This document shows, one piece after another, positions 53,885 to 64,000 of a DNA stretch of 64,000 nucleotides. The notes beneath the pieces are model-generated. The model had not been told where the DNA came from, made no database searches, and saw nothing but the letters and a program-made list of their open reading frames with translations. Source of the DNA: Variovorax sp. YR216 (GTDB lineage Bacteria > Pseudomonadota > Gammaproteobacteria > Burkholderiales > Burkholderiaceae_C); NCBI RefSeq assembly GCF_900107745.1, contig NZ_FNRO01000006.1, positions 1-64,000 on the forward strand. The letters run 5' to 3'. Position numbers and translations under genes: made by a program. Every line of letters starts with the position of its first letter. Position 1 is the stretch's first letter.

Positions 53885-54865
53885 ATGAAGAAGCTGCTCG
53901 CTCGTCTCGTTGCCGCCGCGCTGCTGGCGTTGCCCGTCCTCCCGATGTCCGCCTTCGCCCAGCCGGCATTCCCGACCAAGCCGGTGCGCTGGATCGTTCC
54001 CTATGCAGCGGGCGGCGGCTCGGACTTCCTCGCGCGCACCATCGGCCAGACGTGGTCGACGCAGGCGGGCCAGCCCGTGGTGGTGGACAACAAGCCCGGC
54101 GGCAACACCGCGCTCGGCGCGTCCGAGGTCGCGCGCGCGGCGGCGGATGGCTACACGGTGCTGTCGGCGGACAACGGCACGCTGGTGTTCAACCCGGTGC
54201 TCTACAAGTCGCTGAGCTACAACCCGACCAAGGACCTCGCGCCGGTCACGCTGATGGGCCGCTTCCCGATGATCCTGGTCGTCGGCCCCGGCATCCAGGT
54301 GAAGGACGCCAAGGATTTCATCGCGCAGGCGAAGGCCAAGGCGGGCGGCTTCAACTACGGCTCGGCCGGCGCCGGCAGCCCGCATCACCTGGCGATGGAG
54401 CTGCTGAAGTCCGAAGCCGGCATCGAGATGGTCCACGCGCCGTACCGTGGCGCCGCGCCGGCGCTGGCCGACGTGGCCGGTGGACAGATCCCGGCCATGA
54501 TGGTCGACCTTGCCGCGGGCGCGGCCTTCATCAAGGGCGGCAAGGTCAAGGCGCTCGCGGTGGCGAACGCGACCCGCCTGCCGCAGCTGCCCGATGTGCC
54601 GACCTTCGCCGAGCTGGGCTACAAGAATGTCGAAGCCGCCGCGCTCGTCGGCATGGTGGTGCCGGCCGGCACGCCGCCCGCGACGATCGCCGCGATCAAC
54701 AAGCAGGTGGTTGCCGCGATCAACGACCCGGCGGTGCACCAGCGCCTCGTCGACTTCGGCGTCGAGCCGGTCGGCGACACGCCGGCGCAGTTCGCGGCGC
54801 TGCTCAAGACCGAGTCCGACAAGTGGCAGAAGCTCATCCGCGACCTGAAGATCACGCTGGATTGA
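53885..54865 (+). CDS. Bug/TctC-family tripartite tricarboxylate receptor
   Basis: 326 residues with Sec signal (MKKLLARLVAAALLALPVLPMSAFAQ). Typical Bug features: FPTKPVRWIVPYAAGGGSDFLARTI, NKPGGNTALGASEVARA, NYGSAGAGSPHHLAMELLK, and LPQLPDVPTFAELG. Bug proteins bind small carboxylates or aromatics in the periplasm, usually encoded away from TctAB permeases, as here. Ten bases upstream of the P450 gene, so likely delivers or senses the P450 substrate. Confidence 0.93.
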   Translation: MKKLLARLVAAALLALPVLPMSAFAQPAFPTKPVRWIVPYAAGGGSDFLARTIGQTWSTQAGQPVVVDNKPGGNTALGASEVARAAADGYTVLSADNGTLVFNPVLYKSLSYNPTKDLAPVTLMGRFPMILVVGPGIQVKDAKDFIAQAKAKAGGFNYGSAGAGSPHHLAMELLKSEAGIEMVHAPYRGAAPALADVAGGQIPAMMVDLAAGAAFIKGGKVKALAVANATRLPQLPDVPTFAELGYKNVEAAALVGMVVPAGTPPATIAAINKQVVAAINDPAVHQRLVDFGVEPVGDTPAQFAALLKTESDKWQKLIRDLKITLD

Positions 54866-54875
54866 GGAGCGCGCG

Positions 54876-57233
54876 ATGAGCACCGTGGAAGTCCCCCGCC
54901 GAACCACCGGCTGCCCGGTGGCGCATGGTGCGCTCTCGGCCGAGCGCACGCCGACCGGCTGCCCCGTGAGCCAGCGCGCCGCCGACTTCGACCCCTTCGA
55001 AGACGGCTACCAGCAGGACCCGCCCGAGTACGTGCGCTGGGCGCGCGAGAAGGAGCCCATCTTCTGGAGCCCGAAGCTGGGCTACTGGGTGGTCACGCGC
55101 TATGACGACATCAAGTCGATCTTCCGCGACAACATCACCTTCAGCCCGGCGATCGCGCTCGAGAAGATCACGCCGACGGGCGACGACGCGAACGCGGTGC
55201 TGGCCTCCTACGGCTTTGCTTTGAACCGCACACTCGTCAACGAGGATGAGCCTGCGCACATGCCGCGCCGCCGCGCGCTGATGGACCCGTTCACGCCCGA
55301 GGAGCTCAAGCATCACGAGCCGATGGTGCGGCAGCTCGCGCGCGAGTATGTCGACCGCTTCATCGACGACGGCCGCGCCGATCTGGTCGACCAGATGCTG
55401 TGGGAAGTGCCGCTGACCGTGGCGCTGCATTTCCTCGGCGTGCCCGAGGAGGACATGGACACGCTGCGCAAGTATTCGATTGCGCACACCGTCAACACCT
55501 GGGGCCGGCCCAAGCCTGAAGAGCAGGTGGCGGTGGCGCATGCGGTCGGCAACTTCTGGCAGTTCGCCGGCAAGGTGCTGGACAAGATGCGCGAGAACCC
55601 CGAAGGTGGCGGCTGGATGCAGTACGGCCTGCGCAAGCAGCGCGAGCTGCCCGAGGTGGTCACCGATTCGTACCTTCACTCGATGATGATGGCCGGCATC
55701 GTCGCCGCGCACGAGACGACCGCCAACGCCACGGCCAACGCGATGAAGCTGCTGCTGCAGCATCCGGACGTGTGGCGCGAGATCTGCGAGGACCCGAGCC
55801 TGATTCCCAACGCGGTCGAGGAATGCCTGCGCCACAACGGCTCGGTGGCCGCGTGGCGGCGCATCGTCACCGCCGATGCGCAGGTGGGTGGCGTCGATCT
55901 GCCGAAGGGCTCGAAGCTGCTGATCGTCACCTCGTCGGCCAACCACGACCAGGCGCACTTCGCGGATGCCGATTTCTTCGACATCCGCCGTGACAACGCG
56001 AGCGACCATCTCACCTTCGGTTACGGATCTCACCAGTGCATGGGAAAGAACCTCGCGCGCATGGAGATGCAGATCTTCCTGGAGGAGTTCGCGCGCCGGC
56101 TGCCGCACATGCGGCTGGCGGAGCAGAAGTTCAGCTACGTGCCCAACACCTCGTTCCGCGGGCCCGAGCATCTGTGGGTCGAATGGGATCCGGCGATGAA
56201 TCCCGAGCGCATGCGGCCCGCGCTGCGGCGCCCCGATGTTCCGGTGCCTGTGCGCGTCGGCGAACCGTCGAAGGGTGCGATCACGCGGCCGGTGGTGGTC
56301 GAGCGCGTCACGCGCGCGGCGGACGGCATCGTGAGGCTGCGCCTCGTCGCGCCGGACGGCCGGCCGATGCCGCGCTGGACGCCGGGTTCGCACATCGACA
56401 TCGAATGCGGGCATCCGGATCTGTCTCGGCAGTACTCGCTGTGCGGTGACCCTGACGACGCCAACGCGCTCGAGATCGCGGTGCTGCACGAGCCCCAAGG
56501 TCGCGGCGGCTCGGCCTGGATCCATGCGAACGTGAAGGCCGGCGACAAGCTCAAGATCCGCGGCCCGCGCAATCACTTCCACCTGGACGAGTCGGCCAGG
56601 AATGTGATCTTCATTGCCGGCGGCATCGGCATCACTCCGGTGAGCGCGATGGCAAGGCGCGCGAAGGCGCTGGGCATCGACTACACGGTGCACTACAGCG
56701 GGCGTTCGCGCACCAGCATGGCGATGCTGGATGAGCTCGCCGCGATGCACGGCGACCGGCTGGCGGTCTACGCGGGTGACGAAGGCCGGCGCAACGATCT
56801 CGCCGCGCTCCTCGCCACGCCGCAGCCGGGCACCCAGGTGTACGCCTGCGGGCCCAAGCGCATGCTGTCGGCGCTCGAAAGCCATTGCGCCGCCTGGCCC
56901 GAGGACGCGCTGCATATCGAGCATTTCGAATCGACGCTGCGCACGCTCGACCCGTCGCGCGAACAGGCCTTCGATGTCGAACTGAAGGACTCCGGCATCG
57001 TGGTCCACGTGCCGGCCGACCAGACCCTGCTGAGCGCGCTGCGCGGCGCCAACATCGACGTGCAGAGCGACTGCGAGGAGGGCCTGTGCGGCTCGTGCGA
57101 GGTCCGCGTGCTGGGCGGGCGGATCGACCACCGCGACGTGGTGCTCACGCGCGCGGAGCGCGACGCCGGCGCGCGCATGATGGCCTGCTGCTCGCGCGCC
57201 TGCGGCGGCGAAAAGCTCGTCCTGGAGCTTTGA
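54876..57233 (+). CDS. Self-sufficient CYP116B-type cytochrome P450-reductase fusion
   Basis: 785 residues in three modules. P450 (about 40-450): I-helix AGIVAAHETTANA, ExxR in EECLRHN, haem-thiolate Cys388 in FGYGSHQCMGKNLAR. Flavin reductase (about 470-690) of phthalate-dioxygenase-reductase type: RQYSLCGDP (FMN) and IFIAGGIGITPVSAM (NADPH/NADH). 2Fe-2S ferredoxin (about 700-785): C733-x4-C738-x2-C741-x29-C771. This is the P450 RhF/CYP116B layout: one chain takes electrons from NAD(P)H to the haem and monooxygenates a substrate, often aromatic ethers, herbicides or hydrocarbons. GAGGAG precedes the ATG. Full length, no missing ligand seen. Confidence 0.95.
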   Translation: MSTVEVPRRTTGCPVAHGALSAERTPTGCPVSQRAADFDPFEDGYQQDPPEYVRWAREKEPIFWSPKLGYWVVTRYDDIKSIFRDNITFSPAIALEKITPTGDDANAVLASYGFALNRTLVNEDEPAHMPRRRALMDPFTPEELKHHEPMVRQLAREYVDRFIDDGRADLVDQMLWEVPLTVALHFLGVPEEDMDTLRKYSIAHTVNTWGRPKPEEQVAVAHAVGNFWQFAGKVLDKMRENPEGGGWMQYGLRKQRELPEVVTDSYLHSMMMAGIVAAHETTANATANAMKLLLQHPDVWREICEDPSLIPNAVEECLRHNGSVAAWRRIVTADAQVGGVDLPKGSKLLIVTSSANHDQAHFADADFFDIRRDNASDHLTFGYGSHQCMGKNLARMEMQIFLEEFARRLPHMRLAEQKFSYVPNTSFRGPEHLWVEWDPAMNPERMRPALRRPDVPVPVRVGEPSKGAITRPVVVERVTRAADGIVRLRLVAPDGRPMPRWTPGSHIDIECGHPDLSRQYSLCGDPDDANALEIAVLHEPQGRGGSAWIHANVKAGDKLKIRGPRNHFHLDESARNVIFIAGGIGITPVSAMARRAKALGIDYTVHYSGRSRTSMAMLDELAAMHGDRLAVYAGDEGRRNDLAALLATPQPGTQVYACGPKRMLSALESHCAAWPEDALHIEHFESTLRTLDPSREQAFDVELKDSGIVVHVPADQTLLSALRGANIDVQSDCEEGLCGSCEVRVLGGRIDHRDVVLTRAERDAGARMMACCSRACGGEKLVLEL

Positions 57234-57308
57234 AGCGTGCCCGGCCCCGCGCGGGGCCGGGGCCGGCGTCACAGGCTTGTCAGCAAGCAGGCAGATGCTG
57301 GCGACACA

Positions 57309-57761
57309 ATGAAGCCCTTGCCAATTTCTGATGGAGGGCCGGTGGCCAGTGTTGACTATCCCCGCAAACCGACGACCGTGTTCGTGGCGGTTGCACTTCT
57401 TTCGCTTGCGCTCGCGGTCGACCTCGTCTCCTGGCTCATCGCCCTGAACGACCTGCCGGGCGAAGGCCAGGCCTACGGGCTGATGGTCGTCGCGGCGGTC
57501 ATGCTGGTGGTCGCCTACCTGCTGTGGCAGGTCGTCGGGCGGGCGCGGTGGGCGGCCATCGTGCTGAGCGTTCTGCTGCTGGTGCTCGAGCTGCCGAATC
57601 TCCTCGACCTCGTCACCGGCGGAATCGACCAGCCGGTGGCCGAGGGCGATCTGCTGTTCGAAGCGGCCGAGGCGCTGCTCTGCCTGATCGGTGTCGTGCT
57701 GCTCTGGACGAAACCGAGCCGCAACTGGTTCTTCCCGCGCGTGCGGCGCGCCAGGAGATAG
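57309..57761 (+). CDS. Small four-helix membrane protein of unknown function
   Basis: 150 residues with four strongly hydrophobic segments (about 25-45, 55-75, 80-100, 115-135) and a basic C-terminus (FFPRVRRARR), so cytosolic at that end. No family recognised. No clear Shine-Dalgarno before the ATG at 57309; it follows the P450 gene by 75 bases on the same strand. Could be a general envelope protein rather than part of the P450 system. Confidence 0.65.
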   Translation: MKPLPISDGGPVASVDYPRKPTTVFVAVALLSLALAVDLVSWLIALNDLPGEGQAYGLMVVAAVMLVVAYLLWQVVGRARWAAIVLSVLLLVLELPNLLDLVTGGIDQPVAEGDLLFEAAEALLCLIGVVLLWTKPSRNWFFPRVRRARR

Positions 57762-57794
57762 GCAAGCCCACTGGAAACCTGACGTCAACGCTTG

Positions 57795-57809
57795 CTATCG
57801 TCGCCATAG
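57795..57809. promoter_or_regulatory. OxyR-like half element before katG
   Basis: CTAT-N7-ATAG, the central half of the OxyR consensus ATAG-N7-CTAT-N7-ATAG-N7-CTAT, 79 bases before the katG ATG. The outer elements are not conserved. Position and target fit peroxide induction. Confidence 0.45.
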
Positions 57810-57887
57810 TCGTTTTTGGTCGCACCAAAACGGGTTCTGACACAGAATGCCCCTTCCTCCCCCGATACAACCCAAGGAGTGGCTCAC

Positions 57888-60158
<2,271 letters not shown>

Positions 60159-60184
60159 TTCGCTTCGCCCGTTTGTCCCGTCGT

Positions 60185-60224
60185 TCAGGCGGGCCGGTTC
60201 ATCGCCGGTCCGCCTGAGTTTTTT
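60185..60224 (+). terminator. Intrinsic terminator after katG
   Basis: Thirteen-base stem TCAGGCGGGCCGG / CCGGTCCGCCTGA with one G-T pair, seven-base loop, then GTTTTTT. Located 27 bases after the katG stop; separates it from the convergent sugar-acid cluster. Confidence 0.9.
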
Positions 60225-60249
60225 CGGTCTTGGCTTCTTGCTCCGGGTC

Positions 60250-61179
60250 TCAGCGACCCCAGCGCAGCACCAGCGGATCGAGCCGGCGCGCGATGTCGAT
60301 GAGCCCTTCGCGCACCGCGGGATGAAGCGGCGGCCACGGATGGCGCGGCGCGTCGCAGGCGATCACGCCGCCTTCCTTCATCAGCGCCTTCGCCGCGAGG
60401 AATCCCGCCTGCCGGTTCTCGTGGTTGATGAGCGGCAGCCAGCGCTGGTAGAGCGCAAAGGCCTGGTCGCGGTCGCCCGTGCGGTGCGCCTCGATGATCG
60501 GGCGGATGCCGTCTGCGAAGCCGCCGCCGGTCATCGAGCCGGTGGCGCCGGCATCGAGATCCGCCAGCAGCGTGATGGCCTCTTCGCCGTCCCACGGTCC
60601 TTCGATCGCGTCGCCGCCAAGGCGGATCAGCTCGCGCAGCTTGTTCGCCGCGCCCTGCGTCTCGATCTTGAAGTAGGAGACCTGCTCGATCTCCTTGGCC
60701 ATGCGCGCGAGAAAGGGTGCCGAGAGCACGGTGCCGCTCGCCGGTGCGTCCTGGATCATGATCGGGATGTCGACCGCATCCGACAGGCGCGCGAAGAATT
60801 CGTGGATCTGGTTCTCGCCGACGCGGAAGGTCGCGCCGTGGTAGGGCGGCATCACCATCAGCATCGCCGCGCCCATGGCCTGCGCGCGCCGGCTGCGTTC
60901 GGCGCAGACCTTGGTGCTCGTGTGCGTCGTGGTCACGATCACCGGCACGCGGCCGGCCACATGCTCGAGCACGGTGCGCGTGAGCAGTTCACGCTCGTCG
61001 TCGGCGATCAGGAACTGCTCGGAGAAGTTCGCGAGGATGCAGATGCCGTCCACGCCCGAGTCGATCATGAAGTCGATGCAGCGCTTCTGGCTTTCGAGGT
61101 CGAGCTCGCCCGATTCCGTGAAGGTGGTGGGCGCCACGGGGAAGATGCCGCGGTAGCGCGGCGTGCGGGTGGTGGTCAT
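60250..61179 (-). CDS. DapA/NAL-family dehydratase or aldolase (keto-deoxy sugar acid type)
   Basis: 309 residues, DHDPS/NAL TIM barrel. Schiff-base Lys171 in SYFKIETQ, GxxGE-like region replaced by LANFSEQFLI, and IMIQDAPASG where DHDPS has its Tyr loop; this IM(V/I)QDAP form is known from L-2-keto-3-deoxyarabonate dehydratases. With an SMP-30 lactonase and an SDR in the same operon, it probably converts a 2-keto-3-deoxy sugar acid in a non-phosphorylative pathway. AAAGGA precedes the ATG. True dihydrodipicolinate synthase is unlikely from context. Confidence 0.82.
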   Translation of the reverse strand: MTTTRTPRYRGIFPVAPTTFTESGELDLESQKRCIDFMIDSGVDGICILANFSEQFLIADDERELLTRTVLEHVAGRVPVIVTTTHTSTKVCAERSRRAQAMGAAMLMVMPPYHGATFRVGENQIHEFFARLSDAVDIPIMIQDAPASGTVLSAPFLARMAKEIEQVSYFKIETQGAANKLRELIRLGGDAIEGPWDGEEAITLLADLDAGATGSMTGGGFADGIRPIIEAHRTGDRDQAFALYQRWLPLINHENRQAGFLAAKALMKEGGVIACDAPRHPWPPLHPAVREGLIDIARRLDPLVLRWGR

Positions 61180-61202
61180 GGGGTCCTTTCAGTAGGGGCC
61201 GT

Positions 61203-62078
61203 TCATCGCGCGCTCGCGAAGCGAGCCTCGGGCAACCCGCGCCAGCCCGTCTGCAGCACGAAGATCCCGCCAGCCGCGGGTTCGTGCGAGAGGGCTGCGT
61301 CATCGAGCCCGATGCGCGCGCTGCTCACGTAGAGTTGGTCGAGCGCGGCGCCGCCGAAAGCAGGGCAGGTGACCTGCGAGGCCGGCACATCGAAGCGTGC
61401 GCTCTCGGCGCCCGAGGCGTCGTAGCGGACCACCCGGTTGCCCTTCCACTGCGCGTTCCAGAGACCGCCTTCGGCATCGACCGTCGAGCCATCGGCGAAG
61501 CCTTCGTTCGCTGGCAGTTGCACGAACAGACTCGGCGCGCCGAGGCGCCCGTCGGCGTGATAGTCGACGCGCCAGATCGTGCGCGTCGGCGAATCGGTGT
61601 AGTAGAGCACCGCGCCGTCAGGGCTGAACGCGAGGCTGTTGCCGACGCCGGCCGGCGGCAGCGGCAGGCGCTCGACGCGCAGGTCCGCATGCACGCGGTA
61701 GAAGTGGCCGATCGCGGCCTCGGCCGGGTTGAACATGCCGAACACGAAGCGGCCCTGCCGGTCGCAGCGGCCGTCGTTGATGCGGGTCGAAGGCTGTTCG
61801 GCATCGACCGGCACGATCGCCGACAGCGATTCGCGCTCGAGATCGAACAGCGCGATGCCCGAGGCCAGCCCGAGCAGCAGTTGCGAATCGCGCTCGCACA
61901 GCGCGAAGCTGCCCACGCGCTCCGGCAGCGTCCACTGGCGCAGGCGGCCATCGGCCGCGCGCCAGTTGTGCAGCGTCGCGCTTTCGATGTCGGTCCAGTA
62001 GAGCGACCCGGTGCGCTCGCACCACAGCGGGCATTCGCCGAGCCGGGCGCGCGCATCGACCAGCAGTTGTGCCTTCAT
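61203..62078 (-). CDS. SMP-30/gluconolactonase family sugar lactonase
   Basis: 291 residues, six-bladed propeller lactonase: LGECPLWCERTGSLYWTDIE (metal Glu), TRINDGRCDRQGRFVFGMF (Asn/Asp), VGNSLAFSPDGAVLYYTDSPT (Asn) and ADGSTVDAEGGLWNA (Asp) supply the divalent metal site. It opens sugar 1,4- or 1,5-lactones made by the neighbouring dehydrogenase. GGAGG lies 5 bases before the ATG, which overlaps the SDR stop (ATGA). Confidence 0.92.
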   Translation of the reverse strand: MKAQLLVDARARLGECPLWCERTGSLYWTDIESATLHNWRAADGRLRQWTLPERVGSFALCERDSQLLLGLASGIALFDLERESLSAIVPVDAEQPSTRINDGRCDRQGRFVFGMFNPAEAAIGHFYRVHADLRVERLPLPPAGVGNSLAFSPDGAVLYYTDSPTRTIWRVDYHADGRLGAPSLFVQLPANEGFADGSTVDAEGGLWNAQWKGNRVVRYDASGAESARFDVPASQVTCPAFGGAALDQLYVSSARIGLDDAALSHEPAAGGIFVLQTGWRGLPEARFASAR

Positions 62079-62842
62079 GTCCAGCCTCCATCGACCACGA
62101 AGTCCTGCGCGGTGCACATGGCGCTGTCGTCGGCCGCGAGGAACAGCGCCATGCGCGCGATGTGCTCGGCCAAGAGCGGCCGGTTGATGCACTGTCCGCG
62201 CGCGATCTCTGCGCGTGCGGCGTCGTCGACCCACAGGCGCACCTGTTTGTCGGTCATCACCCAACCGGGCACCAGCGTATTGACCCGGATATTGAACGCG
62301 CCGAGATCGCGCGCGAGGCTGCGCGTGAGGCCCTGTACCGCGGCCTTGGCCGTCGTGTAGACCGGCATGCCGCCCTGCTTGAGCATCCAGCTGATCGAGC
62401 CGAAGTTGACGATCGAACCACCGCCTGCCGCGCGCATGTCGGCCGCGACATGGCGCGCCGCGAAGAACTGGTGTCGCAGGTTGACCGCGATGCCCGCATC
62501 CCACGCCTCGGGCGTGGTGTCCTCGATGCGGTGGCGGCGGTCGTTGGCCGCGTTGTTGAGCAGCACCGAGATCGGCCCGTGACGGCCCCGCACCGCATCG
62601 ATCGCTGCCTCCAGCGCCGGGATGTCGGTGAGGTCGGCGCAGGCGAAGAGCGGGGCATGCCGCGCGCCGCCGGCCAGCCGCTCTGCCAGCGCCGCACCCG
62701 AGGTGGCGTCGATGTCGACGAAGCCGACTTTCGCGCCCTGCGCGACGAACTCCTCGACGAGCGTGGCCCCGATGCCGGTGGCGCCGCCGGTGATCAGCAC
62801 GGTGCGGTCGGTGAGGCTCGGATAGTGGGCGAAAGCAGTCAT
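62075..62842 (-). CDS. SDR-family sugar dehydrogenase
   Basis: 255 residues, classical SDR: ITGGATGIG, DIDATSG (Asp after beta2, so NAD preference), NNAAND, catalytic Ser in NFGSISW, YTTAK (Tyr-x3-Lys), and DFVVDGG end. Similar to aldose 1-dehydrogenases for xylose, arabinose or galactose, which give the lactone that the following SMP-30 protein opens. First gene of a three-gene leftward operon; divergent FCD-GntR regulator 136 bases away. Confidence 0.88.
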   Translation of the reverse strand: MTAFAHYPSLTDRTVLITGGATGIGATLVEEFVAQGAKVGFVDIDATSGAALAERLAGGARHAPLFACADLTDIPALEAAIDAVRGRHGPISVLLNNAANDRRHRIEDTTPEAWDAGIAVNLRHQFFAARHVAADMRAAGGGSIVNFGSISWMLKQGGMPVYTTAKAAVQGLTRSLARDLGAFNIRVNTLVPGWVMTDKQVRLWVDDAARAEIARGQCINRPLLAEHIARMALFLAADDSAMCTAQDFVVDGGWT

Positions 62843-62876
62843 GGCGCGGGTGGGCGAAGTGAAGTGCGGCGATTAT

Positions 62877-62954
62877 GTAGTCATACTTAATCGAGGTGCT
62901 TGCTGCTGTTGTTAGGGCTTATACGGCTGGAATTCAATCAAAGTAGTATTACTA
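62877..62954. promoter_or_regulatory. Candidate operators in the sugar-acid divergent promoter
   Basis: GTA-GTCA-TAC at 62877-62886 and TAGTA-T-TACTA at 62944-62954, both GTA/TAC-type dyads as bound by many FCD-GntR regulators, in an AT-rich patch of the 136-base gap between the SDR and regulator genes. Confidence 0.45.
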
Positions 62955-62978
62955 TTTTCCATTCGATCGAACGCCTCC

Positions 62979-63716
62979 ATGAACGCATCAGACAGCGACC
63001 TCGGCTATCGCCGGCCGCCGGAGCGCAAGAGCATGCACGCGCAGATCGTGCGCGATCTGGGCATGCGCATCGTCTCCGGCGAATACAAGCCCGGCGAGCG
63101 CCTGCCGGCCGAGGCCTCGCTGTGCGCGGCCTACGACGTGAGCCGGCCGGTGCTGCGCGAGGCCACCCGCGTGCTGGTCGCCAAGGGGCTCGTGGTCTCC
63201 AAGCAGCGCGCCGGGGCGATCGTGCGCGCGCGCAGCGACTGGCACCTGCTCGACCCCGACGTGCTGTACTGGCTCATCCAGACCAAGCCGCAGCGAGAGT
63301 TCGTCGAGACACTGCTGACGGTGCGGCGCATCTTCGAGCCCGCCGCCGCCGCGCTGGCCGCCAGGGTAGCGACCCCCGAGAAGCTCGAGGGCATCTCCGA
63401 GGCCTATGCCGGCATGGAGGCGGCGAGTACGCCCGAGGAACTGCTCGAGCCCGACCTCGCCTTCCATCGCCGCATTGCCGAGGCCACCGGCAATGACCTG
63501 CTGGCCTATATCGGCAACATGCTGTCGCTGGCCCTGCGCGAGTCGATCAAGCTCAGCAGCCAGCATCCGAACACCCACGCCCTGTCGCTGCCGCGGCACA
63601 AGGCGATCCTCACCGCGATCCTCAATCACGATTCGCTCGCAGCGCGGCAGGCGACGCTCGTGCAGCTCGAGGAAACACGCGAAGACATTTCTCACCTGAT
63701 CGATTTCGAGAAATAG
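62979..63716 (+). CDS. FadR/FCD-type GntR regulator
   Basis: 245 residues. GntR winged helix (MRIVSGEYKPGERLPAEASLCAAYDVSRPVLREATRVLVAKGLV, about 28-72) and FCD ligand domain with Asp/His metal ligands (DLAFHRRIAEAT and SLPRHKAILTAI). Family members respond to sugar acids such as galactonate or arabonate. Divergent from the SDR-lactonase-dehydratase operon and therefore its likely regulator. Confidence 0.92.
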   Translation: MNASDSDLGYRRPPERKSMHAQIVRDLGMRIVSGEYKPGERLPAEASLCAAYDVSRPVLREATRVLVAKGLVVSKQRAGAIVRARSDWHLLDPDVLYWLIQTKPQREFVETLLTVRRIFEPAAAALAARVATPEKLEGISEAYAGMEAASTPEELLEPDLAFHRRIAEATGNDLLAYIGNMLSLALRESIKLSSQHPNTHALSLPRHKAILTAILNHDSLAARQATLVQLEETREDISHLIDFEK

Positions 63717-63861
63717 AGGTCATGCGACCTGCCTGGTAGGGGGCGGCGGTGACGGGCGTCGTCACGCCGATGACACGTCCGGTGCCTAGCCTTGCGCCGC
63801 GTCTTCTCGACGCACCCGACGCGCGCAACGCGCCCCATCTTTTCCACGAGCAGAAAAAAGC

Positions 63862-64000
63862 ATGACCAACAACTCTCGCCGAAAATTTCTCCAGAGCACG
63901 GCCACTTCCGGCATCGCCGCCGCGACGCTGTCCGCGTTTCCCCCGAGCATCCGCCGTGCACTCGCGATCCCCGCGCATCGCGATACCGGCACGGTCAAGG
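63862..64000 (+). CDS. N-terminus of a probable Tat-exported phospholipase C, cut by the window edge
   Basis: ATG at 63862 opens a frame to the window end (46 codons). It encodes a twin-arginine signal: SRRKFLQSTATSGIAAATLS with R6-R7, then PPSIRRALAIPAHRDTGTVK. The signal plus the RRALAIPA-x-TGT(V/I) stretch is the usual start of phosphocholine-specific phospholipases C of the phosphoesterase family. The catalytic domain is outside the window, so the name is provisional. No strong Shine-Dalgarno (AGAAAAAAG only). Confidence 0.65.
   Translation, partial: MTNNSRRKFLQSTATSGIAAATLSAFPPSIRRALAIPAHRDTGTVK

Noticed and set aside
54852..57788. A 978-codon open frame antisense to the P450 gene and neighbours
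   Set aside because: It mirrors the P450 reading frame in GC-rich DNA, is rich in Arg/His/Val low-complexity sequence, and shows no family motif. The plus-strand P450 has intact catalytic motifs throughout.
60250..61179. Lysine-pathway DapA
   Set aside because: The Tyr-containing loop of true dihydrodipicolinate synthase is replaced, and the operon contains a lactonase and sugar-type SDR.

Overview
The window is GC-rich, densely coded, and carries no rRNA, tRNA, CRISPR array or insertion sequence that I can see. Gene content (Bug/TctC-type receptor, many LysR/GntR/IclR/MarR regulators, Liv-type and Dpp-type ABC importers, M81/MlrC protein, DUF3297, Rieske and P450 oxygenases) suggests a soil or plant-associated betaproteobacterium of the Burkholderiales, probably Comamonadaceae and Variovorax-like. 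That taxonomic guess is inference from family content and style, not from a marker gene.

Layout. 0-6 kb: an APC-type amino-acid antiporter running off toward a gene cut by the left edge, an MgtC-like membrane protein, and a leftward amidohydrolase-MFS-GAF operon with a divergent LysR regulator. 7-9.4 kb: a sensor kinase/response regulator pair. 9.5-12.3 kb: a Tat-exported epoxide-hydrolase-like enzyme and a DipZ-like thiol-disulfide protein. 12.5-18.8 kb: a set of envelope proteins (phosphoesterase lipoprotein, di-haem peroxidase lipoprotein, two homologous unknown lipoproteins, a prolyl-4-hydroxylase-like oxygenase). 18.9-30.5 kb: mostly single housekeeping or accessory genes, including a cNMP-binding/CPBP fusion, a MarR-regulated tannase/feruloyl-esterase lipoprotein, a SLATT-like two-TM protein and a bestrophin-like channel.

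The most striking block is 31.5-41.25 kb. Ten tightly packed rightward genes encode a phthalate-dioxygenase-type Rieske oxygenase, a glutamine-synthetase-like ligase, an adrenodoxin-type ferredoxin, a ferredoxin reductase, a complete five-part Liv-type ABC importer, and a class I glutamine amidotransferase. A divergent GntR regulator and three GCATGC-centred sites lie upstream. The ligase/amidotransferase/oxygenase combination mirrors the logic of aniline dioxygenase systems (gamma-glutamylation of an amine, oxygenation, release), but here with a single-subunit-type oxygenase and its own importer. The substrate is unknown.

Immediately convergent to it, 41.5-52 kb, is a leftward nine-gene set: RidA, D-aminoacylase, Dpp-type peptide ABC importer, M81/MlrC peptidase-like protein and a DAO-type FAD oxidase, with a divergent XRE-cupin regulator. 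It looks like a scavenging pathway for acylated or D-amino-acid-containing peptides. A large inverted-repeat element sits inside this operon and shares a 22-base identical segment with the liv operon.

52.9-64 kb: an IclR regulator faces a Bug-type receptor and a self-sufficient CYP116B-like P450 (haem, flavin reductase and 2Fe-2S domains in one chain). Then come a small membrane protein, katG with an OxyR-like half site, a non-phosphorylative sugar-acid type cluster (DapA-like dehydratase/aldolase, SMP-30 lactonase, SDR) with a divergent FCD-GntR regulator, and the Tat-signal start of a probable phospholipase C at the right edge.
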